From Brevundimonas intermedia (GTDB lineage Bacteria > Pseudomonadota > Alphaproteobacteria > Caulobacterales > Caulobacteraceae): 64,000 nucleotides of DNA. This document shows, piece by piece, positions 1 through 7,410 of this stretch. The notes under the pieces were generated by a model. It was not told the origin of the DNA, made no database searches, and saw only the letters and a list, made by a program, of their open reading frames with translations. The first letter of the stretch is position 1, and each line of letters opens with the position of its first letter. Position numbers and translations under genes: made by a program. The DNA is taken from the NCBI RefSeq assembly GCF_004614235.1, contig NZ_SPVH01000006.1, positions 1,054,001 to 1,118,000 of the forward strand. Reading direction: 5' to 3'.

Positions 1-21
1 CTCTAGATCGTCAGGAAACCC

Positions 22-453
22 ATGAACCGTCTTGTCTCCCTTGCTGCCGTCCTCTGCCTGACCGGCGCCGTCGCCGCCTGTTCAGATCGCGACGACGATG
101 TCGTCCAGGCGCCGGCGCCGGGCGCCGCACCCGTCGCCCTGCCGGACCAGCAGGCCGATACGGCGGCGACAAACGCCGCCCTGGCCTTCAACATGACCCG
201 CGACCAGCTGGAGGATGCGGACCTGTATTCGCGCGCCAACGTCGATCTGGGCGATGTCGAAACCCTGGTGTTGGACGCCTCCGGCGCCCTGACCCATCTG
301 GTGATCGAGCTGGAAGGGCCGGGCGACATGAAGGTACGGGTGCCGGTCGCCGACGTGGCCCCGATCGACCGCAACGGCGACAAGGATCTGGTCACCGATC
401 TGACAGCCGGCCAGCTTCAGGCCCTGCCGGCCTGGACGCCGCCAGCACGCTGA
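22..453 (+). CDS. PRC-barrel-like lipoprotein, hypothetical
   Basis: A 143-residue secreted protein. The first 20 residues form a lipoprotein signal with lipobox LTGAVAAC (lipidated Cys20), followed by an acidic stretch and a Pro/Ala linker. Residues about 65-130 contain the pattern LEDADLYSRANVDLGDVETL, followed by LDASG, which resembles PRC-barrel domains found in periplasmic alphaproteobacterial proteins. An envelope-anchored PRC-barrel protein is therefore likely; no enzymatic motif is visible and the ligand is unknown. It lies upstream of purD on the same strand with a gap of about 73 bases, so co-transcription is possible but not shown. Confidence 0.75.
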   Translation: MNRLVSLAAVLCLTGAVAACSDRDDDVVQAPAPGAAPVALPDQQADTAATNAALAFNMTRDQLEDADLYSRANVDLGDVETLVLDASGALTHLVIELEGPGDMKVRVPVADVAPIDRNGDKDLVTDLTAGQLQALPAWTPPAR

Positions 454-526
454 TTGGGCGCTGAATGCGGCGTTAAGTCTGACGGGCGCTTGACCGGCCG
501 GCGACGGCCGGTCATTGCCCGGTCTC

Positions 527-1801
527 ATGAACATTCTTCTCGTCGGATCGGGCGGCCGCGAACACGCCCTGGCCTGGAAGATCGCCCGGTCGCCGCTCGT
601 CACGCGCCTGGTCGCCGCGCCCGGCAACCCCGGCATCGAGAAACTGTGCGAGCTTCGCGCCATCAAGATCGACGACGCTGACGGCCTGGCCGCCCTGGCG
701 CGCGAGATCAAGGCCGACCTGGTCGTGGTCGGACCCGAAGTGGCTCTGGCCGCCGGTCTGGCCGACCGCTTGGCTTCGGCCGGCATCCCTTGCTTCGGCC
801 CCACGGCCAAGGCGGCGCAGCTGGAAACCTCGAAAGCCTTTTCCAAGGCCTTCCTCGAACGCCACGAAATCCCCACCGCCGGCTACGGCGTCTACGACAC
901 GGTCAAGGACGCCAAGGCCGCGCTGGACGTGTTCAAGCCGCCCTACGTGATCAAGGCCGACGGTCTGGCCGCCGGCAAGGGCGTGGCCATCAGCCCCGAC
1001 CGCCCCGACGCCGAGGCCGAGATCGAACGCATGCTGGGCGGTCGTTTCGGCGCGGCCGGCGCCCGCGTCGTGATCGAAGAGTTCATGGATGGCGAGGAGG
1101 GTTCGCTGTTCGCCCTGTGCGACGGTCAGCGCGCCCTGCTGTTCGGCGGCGCCCAGGACCACAAGCGCGCCTTCGACGGCGACCTGGGCCCGAACACCGG
1201 CGGCATGGGTGCCTATTCCCCCGCCCCCGTCTTTACGCCCGACCTGGTGCAGCAGGTCGACGAACTGATCGTCCAGCCGACTATCAAGAAGATGGCCGAG
1301 GAGGGCGCGCCCTATCGCGGCGTCCTCTATGCTGGTCTGATGGCGACCGAGGACGGCCCCAAGGTGGTCGAGTTCAACGCCCGCTTCGGCGATCCGGAAT
1401 GTCAGGTGCTGATGATGCGGATGGCCGGGGACATCGTCCCCTATCTGCTGGGTTGCGCGCGCGGCGACGTGTCGGGCCTGGCCTCTCCGGCCTTCAAGCC
1501 CCAAACGGTGATCTGCGTGGTCATGGCCGCCAAGGGCTATCCCGACAGCCCGCTGGAAGGGTCGATCATTCGCGGCGCCGATCAGGACTTCGGCCCTCAC
1601 GTCCAGGTCTTCCACGCCGGGACGAAGCGTCGCGACGACGGGCTGCTGGCAGCCTCGGGCGGTCGCGTCCTGAACGTCTGCGCCGAGGGCGACGACATCG
1701 CCCAGGCTCGCGAACGCGCCTACGACGCCATCAAGAAGATCGACTGGCCCGGTGGCTTCAACCGCTCCGACATCGGCTGGCGCGCGCTGGAGCGGGGCTG
1801 A
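527..1801 (+). CDS. purD: Phosphoribosylamine-glycine ligase
   Basis: GAR synthetase catalyses the ATP-dependent joining of glycine to 5-phosphoribosylamine, the second step of purine biosynthesis in the cytoplasm. The protein begins MNILLVGSGGREHALAWKI, the standard PurD N-terminal domain. It continues with the ATP-grasp region (VIKADGLAAGKGV near residue 145, then PNTGGMGAYSP and EFNARFGDPE) and the usual C-terminal lobe. At 424 residues it is full length for the family. I chose the ATG at 527 over an in-frame TTG at 515 because MNILLVGSGG is the conserved start. The next gene downstream is unrelated. Confidence 0.97.
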   Translation: MNILLVGSGGREHALAWKIARSPLVTRLVAAPGNPGIEKLCELRAIKIDDADGLAALAREIKADLVVVGPEVALAAGLADRLASAGIPCFGPTAKAAQLETSKAFSKAFLERHEIPTAGYGVYDTVKDAKAALDVFKPPYVIKADGLAAGKGVAISPDRPDAEAEIERMLGGRFGAAGARVVIEEFMDGEEGSLFALCDGQRALLFGGAQDHKRAFDGDLGPNTGGMGAYSPAPVFTPDLVQQVDELIVQPTIKKMAEEGAPYRGVLYAGLMATEDGPKVVEFNARFGDPECQVLMMRMAGDIVPYLLGCARGDVSGLASPAFKPQTVICVVMAAKGYPDSPLEGSIIRGADQDFGPHVQVFHAGTKRRDDGLLAASGGRVLNVCAEGDDIAQARERAYDAIKKIDWPGGFNRSDIGWRALERG

Positions 1802-1832
1802 CCGTATCGGCGGGGTGTGGTAGGGTTGAACC

Positions 1833-2024
1833 ATGGCTGATCCTGCAATCGATCACGACGACGAAGATCTTTTCTCGACGCCTGACGACGCGGCGGACGA
1901 GGCGGCGACCTTGCGGGGGCTGGCGGACGCGGCGGCGGGACGAGTCGTGGACAACGAAACCGTCATGCGTTGGGTCGAGTCGTGGTCGACGGCCAATCCG
2001 CTGCCCCGGCCGAAATGCGGCTAG
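1833..2024 (+). CDS. Short antitoxin of ParE-type TA pair
   Basis: A 63-residue acidic protein directly upstream of a ParE/RelE-type toxin; its stop overlaps the toxin start by 10 bases, as in type II toxin-antitoxin operons. The N-terminal half is rich in Asp, Glu and Ala. The C-terminal half (GRVVDNETVMRWVESW) resembles the toxin-binding tail of antitoxins in which a GRVV motif precedes a helix with a central Trp. No clear ribbon-helix-helix or PHD DNA-binding domain is visible, so autoregulation is uncertain. The assignment rests on size, charge, overlap and partner. Confidence 0.75.
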   Translation: MADPAIDHDDEDLFSTPDDAADEAATLRGLADAAAGRVVDNETVMRWVESWSTANPLPRPKCG

Positions 2025-2290
2025 TTGTCTGGACGGATCAGGCGCTGGGCGATCTTGAGGACATCAGCCTCTACATCGCCGACTTCAACCCAGCCGCCGC
2101 AGCGCGTTTCTTCATTCGATTGAAGGCCGCTGCCGAAAGCCTGGCGCATTTTGCAGACAGAGGGCGGCCCGCCATCCATGGAACGCGCGAGCTGACCCTC
2201 GTGAAGCCTTACCTGATCCGCTACGCGATCCTGCCGGATCGGGTGGAGGTCGTCACCATCCGTCACTCCGCCAGACGGCCCGAACGCTAA
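2015..2290 (+). CDS. ParE/RelE-superfamily toxin
   Basis: A 91-residue protein with the ParE/RelE toxin layout: MRLVVWTDQALGDLEDISLY (beta strand then helix), a second helix with AAARFFIRLKAAAESL, a GRPAIHGTREL segment, and the closing strands YLIRYAILPDRVEVVTIRH. ParE toxins poison DNA gyrase and RelE members cleave mRNA. The lack of an obvious RelE catalytic set and the tail VVTIRHSARRP favour the ParE branch, but the target is inferred. I chose the ATG at 2015 because it overlaps the antitoxin's end and begins at the conserved MxLVW strand. It probably depends on translation of the antitoxin. Confidence 0.85.
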   Translation: MRLVVWTDQALGDLEDISLYIADFNPAAAARFFIRLKAAAESLAHFADRGRPAIHGTRELTLVKPYLIRYAILPDRVEVVTIRHSARRPER

Positions 2291-2293
2291 GCC

Positions 2294-2986
2294 CTACGCC
2301 GCTGCGAACAGCAGCCGGCCTTCGCCCATGCGTTCGCGCAAGGCAGGCAGGTCGGTGTGGGCGACGGAGAAGCATCCGTAGCTGCGGCCCAGCTTGCCTT
2401 CGCGCGCCAAGAAGTCCGGATCGGCGTAGTCGGCGCCGTGGATGATGATGGCCCGCTCGCGCGCTTTGTCGTTCGAGTATTCCAATCCGTCCAGCAGGAC
2501 GTTCGGTCCCTGCTGTGCGCCCCAGTTGGCGCCGGCGGTGGCGTAGGCGCCGACCGAGGACATGTTCGAATCCGGCGTGTTCGAGAACCGCTGGGCGAAG
2601 CCAGTGTGGGCGGGGTCGGACCCGCGACCGTGGCAGGTGCGCAGGACCTTGACCTCGCCGGCGACCAGATCGACTTCGTACAGGCGTTCCTCGCCCGAGA
2701 ACTTCTGGAAATCGACCAGATACATCCGGTCGCGCAGCGGCAGGTGGCGGTGATGGGTGTCCAGCGCGGTCATGGCACGCTCCATCAGCTCCTTGCGAAC
2801 GTGACCACGGGGATCCAGCGGCGGAGGCGTCAGGGCGGAGGTCTGGACCGTGGGCAATCCGACCTGCGGCATCGCGATCGGGGCTCCGGTCTGAGCCGTG
2901 GTCAGCGGCGCCTTGGCGCTTGCGCTGGCGCATCCCGCCAGCATGGCCGATCCACCCAGAATTAGCCCTCGTCTCGATAGCCGCAT
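2294..2986 (-). CDS. Murein L,D-transpeptidase (YkuD_2) lipoprotein
   Basis: A 230-residue protein of the murein L,D-transpeptidase catalytic-domain family (YkuD_2), expected to act on peptidoglycan in the periplasm. The N-terminus MRLSRRGLILGGSAMLAGCA combines a twin-arginine-like start with a lipobox (LAGC), so it is probably lipid-anchored. The catalytic signature is the pair IIIHGADY and GRSYGCFSV, with nucleophile Cys near residue 205. Family members commonly form 3-3 cross-links or attach proteins to murein; which reaction this one performs cannot be read from sequence. It lies convergent with the toxin gene, only a few bases away, and divergent from the amidohydrolase. Confidence 0.85.
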   Translation of the reverse strand: MRLSRRGLILGGSAMLAGCASASAKAPLTTAQTGAPIAMPQVGLPTVQTSALTPPPLDPRGHVRKELMERAMTALDTHHRHLPLRDRMYLVDFQKFSGEERLYEVDLVAGEVKVLRTCHGRGSDPAHTGFAQRFSNTPDSNMSSVGAYATAGANWGAQQGPNVLLDGLEYSNDKARERAIIIHGADYADPDFLAREGKLGRSYGCFSVAHTDLPALRERMGEGRLLFAAA

Positions 2987-3100
2987 GCGACGCCCTCGTT
3001 GCGGTTGGTCTTGAGGCGTGTTTGTTTCAGTTGGTTACGGCCGAGGCAACCTGAGCCTTGTGGGGCCATTTTGCGGCCAACGTGTCGCGGGGAGAGATCG

Positions 3101-4426
3101 ATGAAGCGTTTCGGAATCGCGCTGGTCGCGCTGATGGCGTCGGCCGTGGGCGCTGAGGCCCAGCAAAGCCCCACGGGTGTTGGGGTTTCGTCCGAACCCA
3201 CGACAACGTTCGTCGAAGCCGGAAGGTTGCTGGCCGATCCGTCGAACGGCGTTGTGCAGCGCGATAAAACTCTCGTGATCAGAGGGAACCAGGTCGTCGA
3301 AGTGCGCGACGGCTTCGTCGGCGACCCTTCTCAAGGCAAGGTGGTGAACCTTCGGGAGGCCTTCGTCCTGCCCGGACTGATCGACAGCCACGTCCATCTG
3401 ACCGGCCAGCAGAACCCGAATTCTCGGCTGGAAGAGGTGACGTTGTCCGACGCGGACCAGGCCATGGTCGGCGCCCGCTACGCCCGCCGCACCCTGATGG
3501 CCGGTTTCACGACGGTGGCCGACCTGGGCGCCTCGAACGAAGCGATCTTCGCGCTGAGGAATGCGGTCAAGACCGGCGACGTGCCGGGGCCGCGCATCAT
3601 CGCGTCGGGATCGTCAGTTTCGATCCACGGCGGTCATGGCGACGTCAACGGCTATCGCGACGACGTCATGCACCTGCTGTCGTCCGAGAGCATCTGCTCG
3701 GGGGCAGAGGACTGCATGCGCGCCGTCCGCACCCAGGTCCGTGCCGGCGCCGACATCATCAAGATCACGGCCACGGGAGGGGTCCTGTCCAACACTGCGG
3801 CCGGGCTGGGCCAGCAGTTCAGCGACCCCGAACTGACTGCCATCGTCGACAGCGCCCACCGCATGGGGCGTCAGGTCACGGCCCATGCTCACGGCGTCGA
3901 CGGCATCAACGCCTTCTTGCGGGCGGGCGGCGATTCCATCGAACACGGCACCTATCTGGACGACCAGTCGATCCGCCTGTTCAAGTCGAACGGCGCCTGG
4001 CTGATCCCGACCCTGCTGGCCGGCGATTTCGTGGCCCGCATCGCGTCTGGCCCGGACAACTTCTTCACACCCGCCCAGACGGCCAAGGCGCTGGAGGCCG
4101 GGCCAAAGATGCTGGACATGGCGCGGCGCGCCCATGAGGGCGGGGTGAAGATCGCCTTCGGCACCGACAGCGGCGTCTCGGCCCACGGCGACAATGCGCA
4201 AGAGTTCGCGCTTCTGGTCCGCGCCGGCCTGAGCCCGCTGGAGGCCATTCAGGCCGCCACCGTCGGCGCCGCTGAACACCTGCGGATTTCCAACGAAGCG
4301 GGCAAGATCGCGCCGGGCATGCCCGCCGATATCGTCGCCGTGTCGGGCGATCCGCTGTCGGACGTGACCGAGCTGGAGCGGATGAGGTTCGTGATGAAGT
4401 CCGGCGTGGTCTATCGCGCCGACTGA
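3101..4426 (+). CDS. Secreted metal-dependent amidohydrolase
   Basis: A 441-residue member of the amidohydrolase superfamily, close to the Xaa-Pro dipeptidase/imidazolonepropionase-like group. Residues 1-20 form a signal peptide ending AEA, so it is periplasmic or exported. Metal ligands are seen in DSHVHL (His97 and His99), a KITATGG strand with the likely carbamylated Lys, VTAHAHG, EHGTYLD and FGTDSG. Such enzymes hydrolyse amide bonds in dipeptides or cyclic substrates; the substrate is not determinable. I chose the ATG at 3101 because GGGGAGAG precedes it and the signal peptide begins there. Its end overlaps the convergent lpxK by 16 bases. Confidence 0.85.
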   Translation: MKRFGIALVALMASAVGAEAQQSPTGVGVSSEPTTTFVEAGRLLADPSNGVVQRDKTLVIRGNQVVEVRDGFVGDPSQGKVVNLREAFVLPGLIDSHVHLTGQQNPNSRLEEVTLSDADQAMVGARYARRTLMAGFTTVADLGASNEAIFALRNAVKTGDVPGPRIIASGSSVSIHGGHGDVNGYRDDVMHLLSSESICSGAEDCMRAVRTQVRAGADIIKITATGGVLSNTAAGLGQQFSDPELTAIVDSAHRMGRQVTAHAHGVDGINAFLRAGGDSIEHGTYLDDQSIRLFKSNGAWLIPTLLAGDFVARIASGPDNFFTPAQTAKALEAGPKMLDMARRAHEGGVKIAFGTDSGVSAHGDNAQEFALLVRAGLSPLEAIQAATVGAAEHLRISNEAGKIAPGMPADIVAVSGDPLSDVTELERMRFVMKSGVVYRAD

Positions 4427-5427
4427 ATCCGCTTCGTCAGGAAGGCGGCGAAGGCCGCCTCGTCCTCGAACCGGGCGACGACCGGCCAGGCCGTGACATG
4501 CGCGCGCTGGTCGGGCGTCAGCCGGACCCAGTCCTTTTCGGTGGTCACCAGGCCGGCGTCGAACACCGCCGCCCGATCCTTCAGGAACGCCATGGTCTCG
4601 GCGCTATAGGCCGCATGGTCGGGGAAGGGGACGAAGTCCGCCAGGTCGCAGCCCGCCGCCTTCAGCGACCGCTCGACCTTCCACGGTTTTGCGATGCCGG
4701 CGAACCCGACCTGAGGCCCCGGCGGCGGCGGCCCCTCGGGCGTCAGGCGCGCGACGAAGACGGGCAGGGCGCCGAACACCGCCAGCAGTTCGGGATCGGT
4801 GTCTTCCACATCGGTCGGCAGCATCACCACCACGGCGTCGGCCCGCGCCAGCCCGGCCTTCAGGGGCTCGCGCATCGGGCCGGAGGGAAAGACTGACCCA
4901 TCCCCGAACGGCCATTCGTCGCCGCGCGTCTCGCCATCCACGACGATCAGGCTGACGGTCTTCTTCAACGCCGGGTTCTGATGGCCGTCGTCCAGCACCA
5001 GGGCCTGCGCCCCGCCCGCGACCGCAGACCTGGCGCCCGCCACGCGATCCCGCGCGATCCAGGTCGGTGACCCCTGCGCCAGCATCAGCGGCTCGTCCCC
5101 GACATCCTCGGCCGTATGGACCTGGGGATCGACCCGCACGGGGCCTTCCAGCCGACCGCCATAGCCGCGTGACAGGCCTTGCGCCTCGAGCCCCGCCGCC
5201 CGCAGCAGTCGCAGCGTCTCGCGCGCGACCGGCGTTTTGCCTGATCCGCCCACCGTCAGATTGCCGACCGAGATCACCGCACAGCCGGGATCGACCGGCT
5301 CGGCCCGCGCGATCCGACGCGCGGTCACGGCGGCCCAGATCCAGCCCAGCGGCTTCAGCACGGTGCGCGTCACCTGCGCATGGTTGCTGTCGCGGACATA
5401 CCACCAGCGCGGCGTGTTCAGCTTCAT
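4411..5427 (-). CDS. lpxK: Tetraacyldisaccharide 4'-kinase
   Basis: LpxK phosphorylates the 4' position of tetraacyldisaccharide-1-phosphate to give lipid IVA at the inner membrane. The protein starts MKLNTPRWWYVRD and has an N-terminal hydrophobic segment, the P-loop GNLTVGGSGKTPVA around residue 60, the SRGYGG motif and the acidic DDGHQNPAL region typical of LpxK. Length (338 residues) is normal. The ATG at 5427 overlaps the end of waaA by 4 bases (ATGA), so the two are translationally coupled. The same minus-strand run carries an acyltransferase and an MsbA-type exporter, consistent with a lipid A assembly cluster. Confidence 0.95.
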   Translation of the reverse strand: MKLNTPRWWYVRDSNHAQVTRTVLKPLGWIWAAVTARRIARAEPVDPGCAVISVGNLTVGGSGKTPVARETLRLLRAAGLEAQGLSRGYGGRLEGPVRVDPQVHTAEDVGDEPLMLAQGSPTWIARDRVAGARSAVAGGAQALVLDDGHQNPALKKTVSLIVVDGETRGDEWPFGDGSVFPSGPMREPLKAGLARADAVVVMLPTDVEDTDPELLAVFGALPVFVARLTPEGPPPPGPQVGFAGIAKPWKVERSLKAAGCDLADFVPFPDHAAYSAETMAFLKDRAAVFDAGLVTTEKDWVRLTPDQRAHVTAWPVVARFEDEAAFAAFLTKRIQSAR

Positions 5428-6716
5428 CGCCGGGCCTGCCTCTGCGGCATCAACGGCGCCAGCAGCGACCACAACCGCTCCAGCCCGCCCCCGGCCTCGA
5501 CCGCGGCGCGGCGTCCGCGCTCGCCCATGGCCTTGGCCGCGTCCAGGTCCGCCAGCAGCGGCTCGATCACGCCCGGCAGATCCCACGGCGCCTGAACCAG
5601 AACCAGCCCGCCCGCCTCTGCGAGCGCGGAGGTCACCGGCGCCCAGTTGGAGGCATCCGGCCCCGTGATCGTCGGCTTGCCCAGTCGCGCCGGTTCCAGC
5701 GGATTGTGCCCCCCGACCGGCGGCAGGCCCAGGGCAGGGGCGAACGACCCGCCCATCACCACCATGTCCGCCAGCCGCAGGAACAGGCCCATCTCGTTCA
5801 GCGTATCGGCCAGATAGATGTCGGTGTCCGGCCCGATCACCTCGCCGCGCGAGCGCATGGCGAAGGCGTATCCCTCGCGCTGCAGGGCCTGGGCGATGTG
5901 CGGCCCCCGCTCGGGGTGGCGCGGCGCCAGGATCAGGCAGACGCGGTCGCCCAGTCTGTCCAGCGCCCGCACGATGGCGACTTCCTCGCTCTCATGGGTG
6001 CTGGCTGCGACGATCACCGGCCGGTCGCCGATGGCGGCGGACAGGCGGCTGAAGGCCGCCGGATCGTGGGGCAGGGGATCGCCCGACAGCTTCAGGTTCA
6101 CCAAGCCGTCGATCCGCGCCCCCATGCTCTCCAGCCGCTGGGCCGAGACCGCATCCTGGGGCAGAATCAGGTCGAAGGCGCCGGTCAGCGCCCGCGCCGA
6201 GGCCGGAAACCGCGCCCAGCCTTCGACCGTCTTTTCGGTGATCCGCGCGCTGACCAGGGCCAGTTTCACGCCGCGCCGATGCGCCTCCAGCAGCAGGTTG
6301 GGCCAGATTTCGCTCTCGACGAATACCGCAAGGCCCGGCCGCCAGTGATCCAAAAACCGCTCGACCACGCCCGGCGCATCGACCGGCGCATACTGATGGA
6401 TCACGCCTTTGGGCAGTCGCTGAGCCAGGATCTGAGCCGAAGTCACGGTGCTGGACGTCACCAGCACGGTCAGGTCCGGCCGCGCCTTCACGAGCCGCTC
6501 GACTACTGGCAGCAGCGACAGGCTCTCGCCGACGCTGACGCCGTGCAGCCAGACCAGATCGCCCGCGGGTCGCTCGGTTCGGGTGAAGCCCATCCGCTCG
6601 TCCACGCGCACGGGGTCTTCCTTGCCCCGACGCGCGCGCGCATCCAGCAGGCGCGGCGCCAGCGGCTCCAGCGCGCGGGTCGCCAGCCGATAGGCGATCA
6701 ACGGCAGGGGCGTCAC
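5424..6716 (-). CDS. waaA: 3-deoxy-D-manno-octulosonic acid transferase
   Basis: WaaA (KdtA) transfers Kdo from CMP-Kdo to lipid IVA at the cytoplasmic face of the inner membrane. At 430 residues it is full length. Visible family features are the N-terminal membrane-associated helix, VWLHGVSVGESLSLLP near residue 55 with the catalytic Glu, FVESEIWPNLLLEA, and a GT-B C-terminal domain with MGGSFAPALGLPPVGGHNPL, which binds the nucleotide sugar. It lies 10 bases after the DUF374 acyltransferase and overlaps lpxK by 4 bases, so it is clearly part of an operon. Whether it adds one or two Kdo residues cannot be read from sequence. Confidence 0.95.
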   Translation of the reverse strand: MTPLPLIAYRLATRALEPLAPRLLDARARRGKEDPVRVDERMGFTRTERPAGDLVWLHGVSVGESLSLLPVVERLVKARPDLTVLVTSSTVTSAQILAQRLPKGVIHQYAPVDAPGVVERFLDHWRPGLAVFVESEIWPNLLLEAHRRGVKLALVSARITEKTVEGWARFPASARALTGAFDLILPQDAVSAQRLESMGARIDGLVNLKLSGDPLPHDPAAFSRLSAAIGDRPVIVAASTHESEEVAIVRALDRLGDRVCLILAPRHPERGPHIAQALQREGYAFAMRSRGEVIGPDTDIYLADTLNEMGLFLRLADMVVMGGSFAPALGLPPVGGHNPLEPARLGKPTITGPDASNWAPVTSALAEAGGLVLVQAPWDLPGVIEPLLADLDAAKAMGERGRRAAVEAGGGLERLWSLLAPLMPQRQARR

Positions 6717-6726
6717 GGTTGCATCC

Positions 6727-7410
6727 TCAAGGTTTCAGGCCCGTGATCGCATCGGCCCGCGCCTCGACGGCGTTCAGCCGCGCGGTCCAGTCGGCGACGA
6801 CCTCGGCCATGTCGGCGTCGGAGGGGAAGTCGGCGCGGTCCCAGACGATGGCCCCCTTGCCGAACGGCAGGGGCAGCACGGCGCGGTCCCAGCTCTTCAA
6901 CCGGATCGCCGGATTGCACGACATGCCGATGAACAGCGCCGGCGCCTTGGACAGTTTCGCCATCAGCGGCAGGCCCTCGGCCATGACGTTCACGGGGCCG
7001 CGCGGTCCGTCGGGCGTGATCGCCAGGGCGCCGACCTTCAGCTGTTTCAGTCCGTCGCGCAGGGCCTGAGATCCGCCCTTGGCTGCGGCGGCCTTGTCCT
7101 TGTTGGCGGACGATCCGCGCACAGCGGGGAAACCCTGACGCGCTACGGCCTTGGCGATGAACTCGCCGTCTGCGGACAGTGAGATCAGGGCCTTGGCCGG
7201 TTGCGCCCGACCCAGGGGCCAGCACGCGGGCGCCAGACCGATGCGCGAATGCCAAAAGACGCACAGAACGCCGCCCCCCTGGTCCCACACCTTTTCCGCG
7301 ACCGGCTGGTTCTCGTGGGTCCAGCGGATGGTCCTGATGCAGAACCGCATCCACTGCGCCAGTGTCCAGGCCAAGGCGGACTGGACGACGGGATTGCGAA
7401 ACGGCCTCAC
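6727..7410 (-). CDS. DUF374 lysophospholipid acyltransferase family protein
   Basis: A 227-residue protein of the DUF374 family, related to LPLAT acyltransferases and found in alphaproteobacterial lipid A clusters. Visible features are an N-terminal hydrophobic helix, FWHSRIGLAP (a variant of the HX4D acyltransferase box, here with no Asp at the usual place), SADGEFIAKAVARQGFPAVRGS and ITPDGPRGP, the most typical motif of the family. It probably transfers an acyl chain to a lipid A or phospholipid precursor at the inner membrane, but no substrate has been settled for the family as far as I know. Its start overlaps the end of the msbA-like gene by 4 bases. Confidence 0.85.
   Translation of the reverse strand: MRPFRNPVVQSALAWTLAQWMRFCIRTIRWTHENQPVAEKVWDQGGGVLCVFWHSRIGLAPACWPLGRAQPAKALISLSADGEFIAKAVARQGFPAVRGSSANKDKAAAAKGGSQALRDGLKQLKVGALAITPDGPRGPVNVMAEGLPLMAKLSKAPALFIGMSCNPAIRLKSWDRAVLPLPFGKGAIVWDRADFPSDADMAEVVADWTARLNAVEARADAITGLKP

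Noticed and set aside
515..526. TTG start four codons upstream for purD
   Set aside because: The conserved PurD N-terminus MNILLVGSGG begins at the ATG at 527.
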